NCBI GenBank assembly: GCA_964399635.1 | Contig: CAYNRU010000003.1 | Location: 1 to 64,000, forward strand | Reading direction: 5' to 3' | Length of the DNA stretch: 64,000 bases | Source: UBA4615 sp964399635 | GTDB taxonomy: Bacteria > Pseudomonadota > Gammaproteobacteria > Burkholderiales > Burkholderiaceae_E | In this document: piece by piece, positions 62,921 to 64,000 of the stretch | How positions within the stretch are numbered: the first letter of the stretch is position 1 | Layout: each line of letters begins with the position of its first letter | Notes under the pieces: generated by a model | Database searches by the model: none | Told to the model about the DNA's origin: nothing | Seen by the model: the letters and a program-made list of their open reading frames with translations, nothing else | Made by a program: the position numbers and the translations under genes

Positions 62921-63904
62921 TCAGTCGGCCTTGACGTCCAGGTCCTTCACCATCTTCGCGTATTTCGCGTTCTCGGCTCGGATGAAGTCGCGGAAGGCGG
63001 CGGGGGTCTGCGGGCCGCCGAACTGCACGCCCTGCGGGTCGAGCTTGGCGCGCACATCGGGGTCGGCGAGCGTCTTCCTGATCGCCTCGTCGAGCCTGGC
63101 GACGATGTCGGCGGGCAGCCCCTTGGGGCCCATCACCGAGTACCAGTTGGTGACGTCGAAGCCCTTGATGCCCTTCTCCTCGAAGGTCGGCACGTCGGGC
63201 AGCTGCGCGAGCCGTTGCGGCGTCGAGATCGCGAGCGCGCGCAGCTTGCCTGCCTTCACGTGCTCGAGCACCGGCGGCATGGTGTCGAAGTTGGCGTTGA
63301 CCTGCCCCGCGATCAGGTCGACCACGGCGGGGCCGCTGCCCTTGTAGGGGATGTGTGTCATCGAGGTGCCGGCGATCACGTTGAACAGCGCGCCCGCCAG
63401 ATGCTGTGTGCTGCCCACGCCGGACGAGGCATAGGTGAGCGCGCCGGGCTTGCTCCTCGCCAGCGCGATCAGCTCCTCGACGGTCCGTGCGGGCACGCCC
63501 GGGTTCACCACCAGCACGTTGGGCACGTAGCCGACGTAGGTCACTGGCGTGAAGTCGGCGATGGGGTCGTAGGGGACCTTGGCGAAGACGTGCGGCGCGA
63601 TTGCGTTGCTGTTGGCGTGGCCGGCAAGCAGCGTGTAGCCGTCGGGCGCGGCCTTGGCGACCAGGTCGGCGGCGATGGTGCCCGAGGCGCCGGCACGGTT
63701 CTCGATGATCACCTGCTGGCCGAGCAGCTCCGAGAGCCGGGGCGCGAGGGTACGCGCGACGATGTCGGTGCCCCCGCCGGGCGCGAAGCCGACCATCACG
63801 CGGATCGGGCGTGCCGGCCAGGCCTGCGCGGCAGCGGCGAGCGGGGCGGCGAGGGCGGCGGCGGCGATCAGGCCGCGCAGCAGAAGGGTGGGGCGAACGG
63901 GCAT
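62921..63904 (-). CDS. Bug/TctC-family solute-binding protein
   Basis: At 327 aa, a signal peptide ending ...LAAAAQAWP precedes the Bug core: RPIRVMVGFAPGGGTDIVAR, QVIIENRAGASGTIAADLVA, HIPYKGSGPAVVDLIAGQV and the C-terminal PEEFRDFI-like PAAFRDFIRAENAKYAKMVK. ATG 63904 has GGAGAC. It is the first gene of the minus-strand operon with an enoyl-CoA hydratase and a CaiB transferase, so its ligand is probably the acid activated by the latter. No transporter membrane subunits are adjacent. Confidence 0.93.
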   Translation of the reverse strand: MPVRPTLLLRGLIAAAALAAPLAAAAQAWPARPIRVMVGFAPGGGTDIVARTLAPRLSELLGQQVIIENRAGASGTIAADLVAKAAPDGYTLLAGHANSNAIAPHVFAKVPYDPIADFTPVTYVGYVPNVLVVNPGVPARTVEELIALARSKPGALTYASSGVGSTQHLAGALFNVIAGTSMTHIPYKGSGPAVVDLIAGQVNANFDTMPPVLEHVKAGKLRALAISTPQRLAQLPDVPTFEEKGIKGFDVTNWYSVMGPKGLPADIVARLDEAIRKTLADPDVRAKLDPQGVQFGGPQTPAAFRDFIRAENAKYAKMVKDLDVKAD

Positions 63905-64000
63905 CGAGGTCTCCGTGGGGATGCCGCCGTCGGGTCGTGACCCGGGGCGGTCGGCGTGGGGTCGCGGTGCGGGGCGAGGGGAGGGGAGGGGCGAAGGGCG

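Overview
The window is a 64-kb chromosomal segment of a very GC-rich Gram-negative bacterium, most likely a betaproteobacterium of the order Burkholderiales. The indicators are three Bug/TctC-type tricarboxylate-binding proteins (one cut by the window edge), a TctD/TctE-like two-component pair, a groES-groEL operon with a CIRCE operator, a long-form LeuA, a tRNA-Met with encoded CCA, and the general mix of CoA-ligase, CaiB and enoyl-CoA hydratase catabolism. No rRNA, CRISPR array, integrase, transposase or prophage is visible.

Layout: 0-6.2 kb holds the end of a Bug protein, a small hypothetical gene, and an operon of an acetyl-CoA-synthetase-like ligase, 2-oxoacid dehydrogenase E1-alpha, E1-beta and E2, and an acyl carrier protein. 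This operon lies behind an FNR/FixK-like box. 6.2-9.1 kb has an Old Yellow Enzyme, a GST and a GntR regulator. 9.2-14.3 kb is a catabolic cluster of Bug protein, TauD-like dioxygenase, isocitrate-lyase/PEP-mutase-like enzyme and a LeuC/LeuD-like hydro-lyase, which together suggest hydration and cleavage of an unknown branched di- or tricarboxylate. 14.4-19 kb has SelO, a CurA-like reductase and a fatty-acyl-CoA ligase. 19-26.6 kb is an accessory-looking stretch with somewhat lower GC in places: two YsnF/DUF2382 stress proteins, small envelope genes, gene remnants (VapC C-terminus, AMP-ligase N-terminus), a metallophosphoesterase and an LssY-like lipoprotein.

26.7-33.3 kb is mainly core: tRNA-Met, leuA with a candidate leaderless leucine-rich leader peptide, a two-component system, pyrF and an EamA exporter. 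33.3-42.3 kb contains two PhoX-family phosphatases, each divergent from an indolepyruvate:ferredoxin-oxidoreductase-like gene. The first ior copy is only a 47-codon stump, so the block is a decayed tandem duplication. Both phoX promoters carry four 7-mers at exact 11-bp steps (Pho boxes). 42.4-46.5 kb has a haloalkane-dehalogenase-like hydrolase and a DUF1501/DUF1800 exported pair. 46.8-49.4 kb holds groESL. 49.5-55.7 kb has MarR/EamA, DUF5666/DUF6502, an SDR and dacB. 55.7-60.6 kb has ubiD, a lytic transglycosylase behind a 270-nt leader rich in hairpins, an aminotransferase and a rhodanese. 60.6-64 kb ends with a frameshifted small membrane gene and a CaiB / enoyl-CoA hydratase / Bug operon.

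The most rewarding items for follow-up are the leuA leader, the phoX/ior duplication with its Pho boxes, the structured leader of the transglycosylase, the E3-less dehydrogenase/ACP operon, and the LeuCD/isocitrate-lyase-like catabolic cluster.
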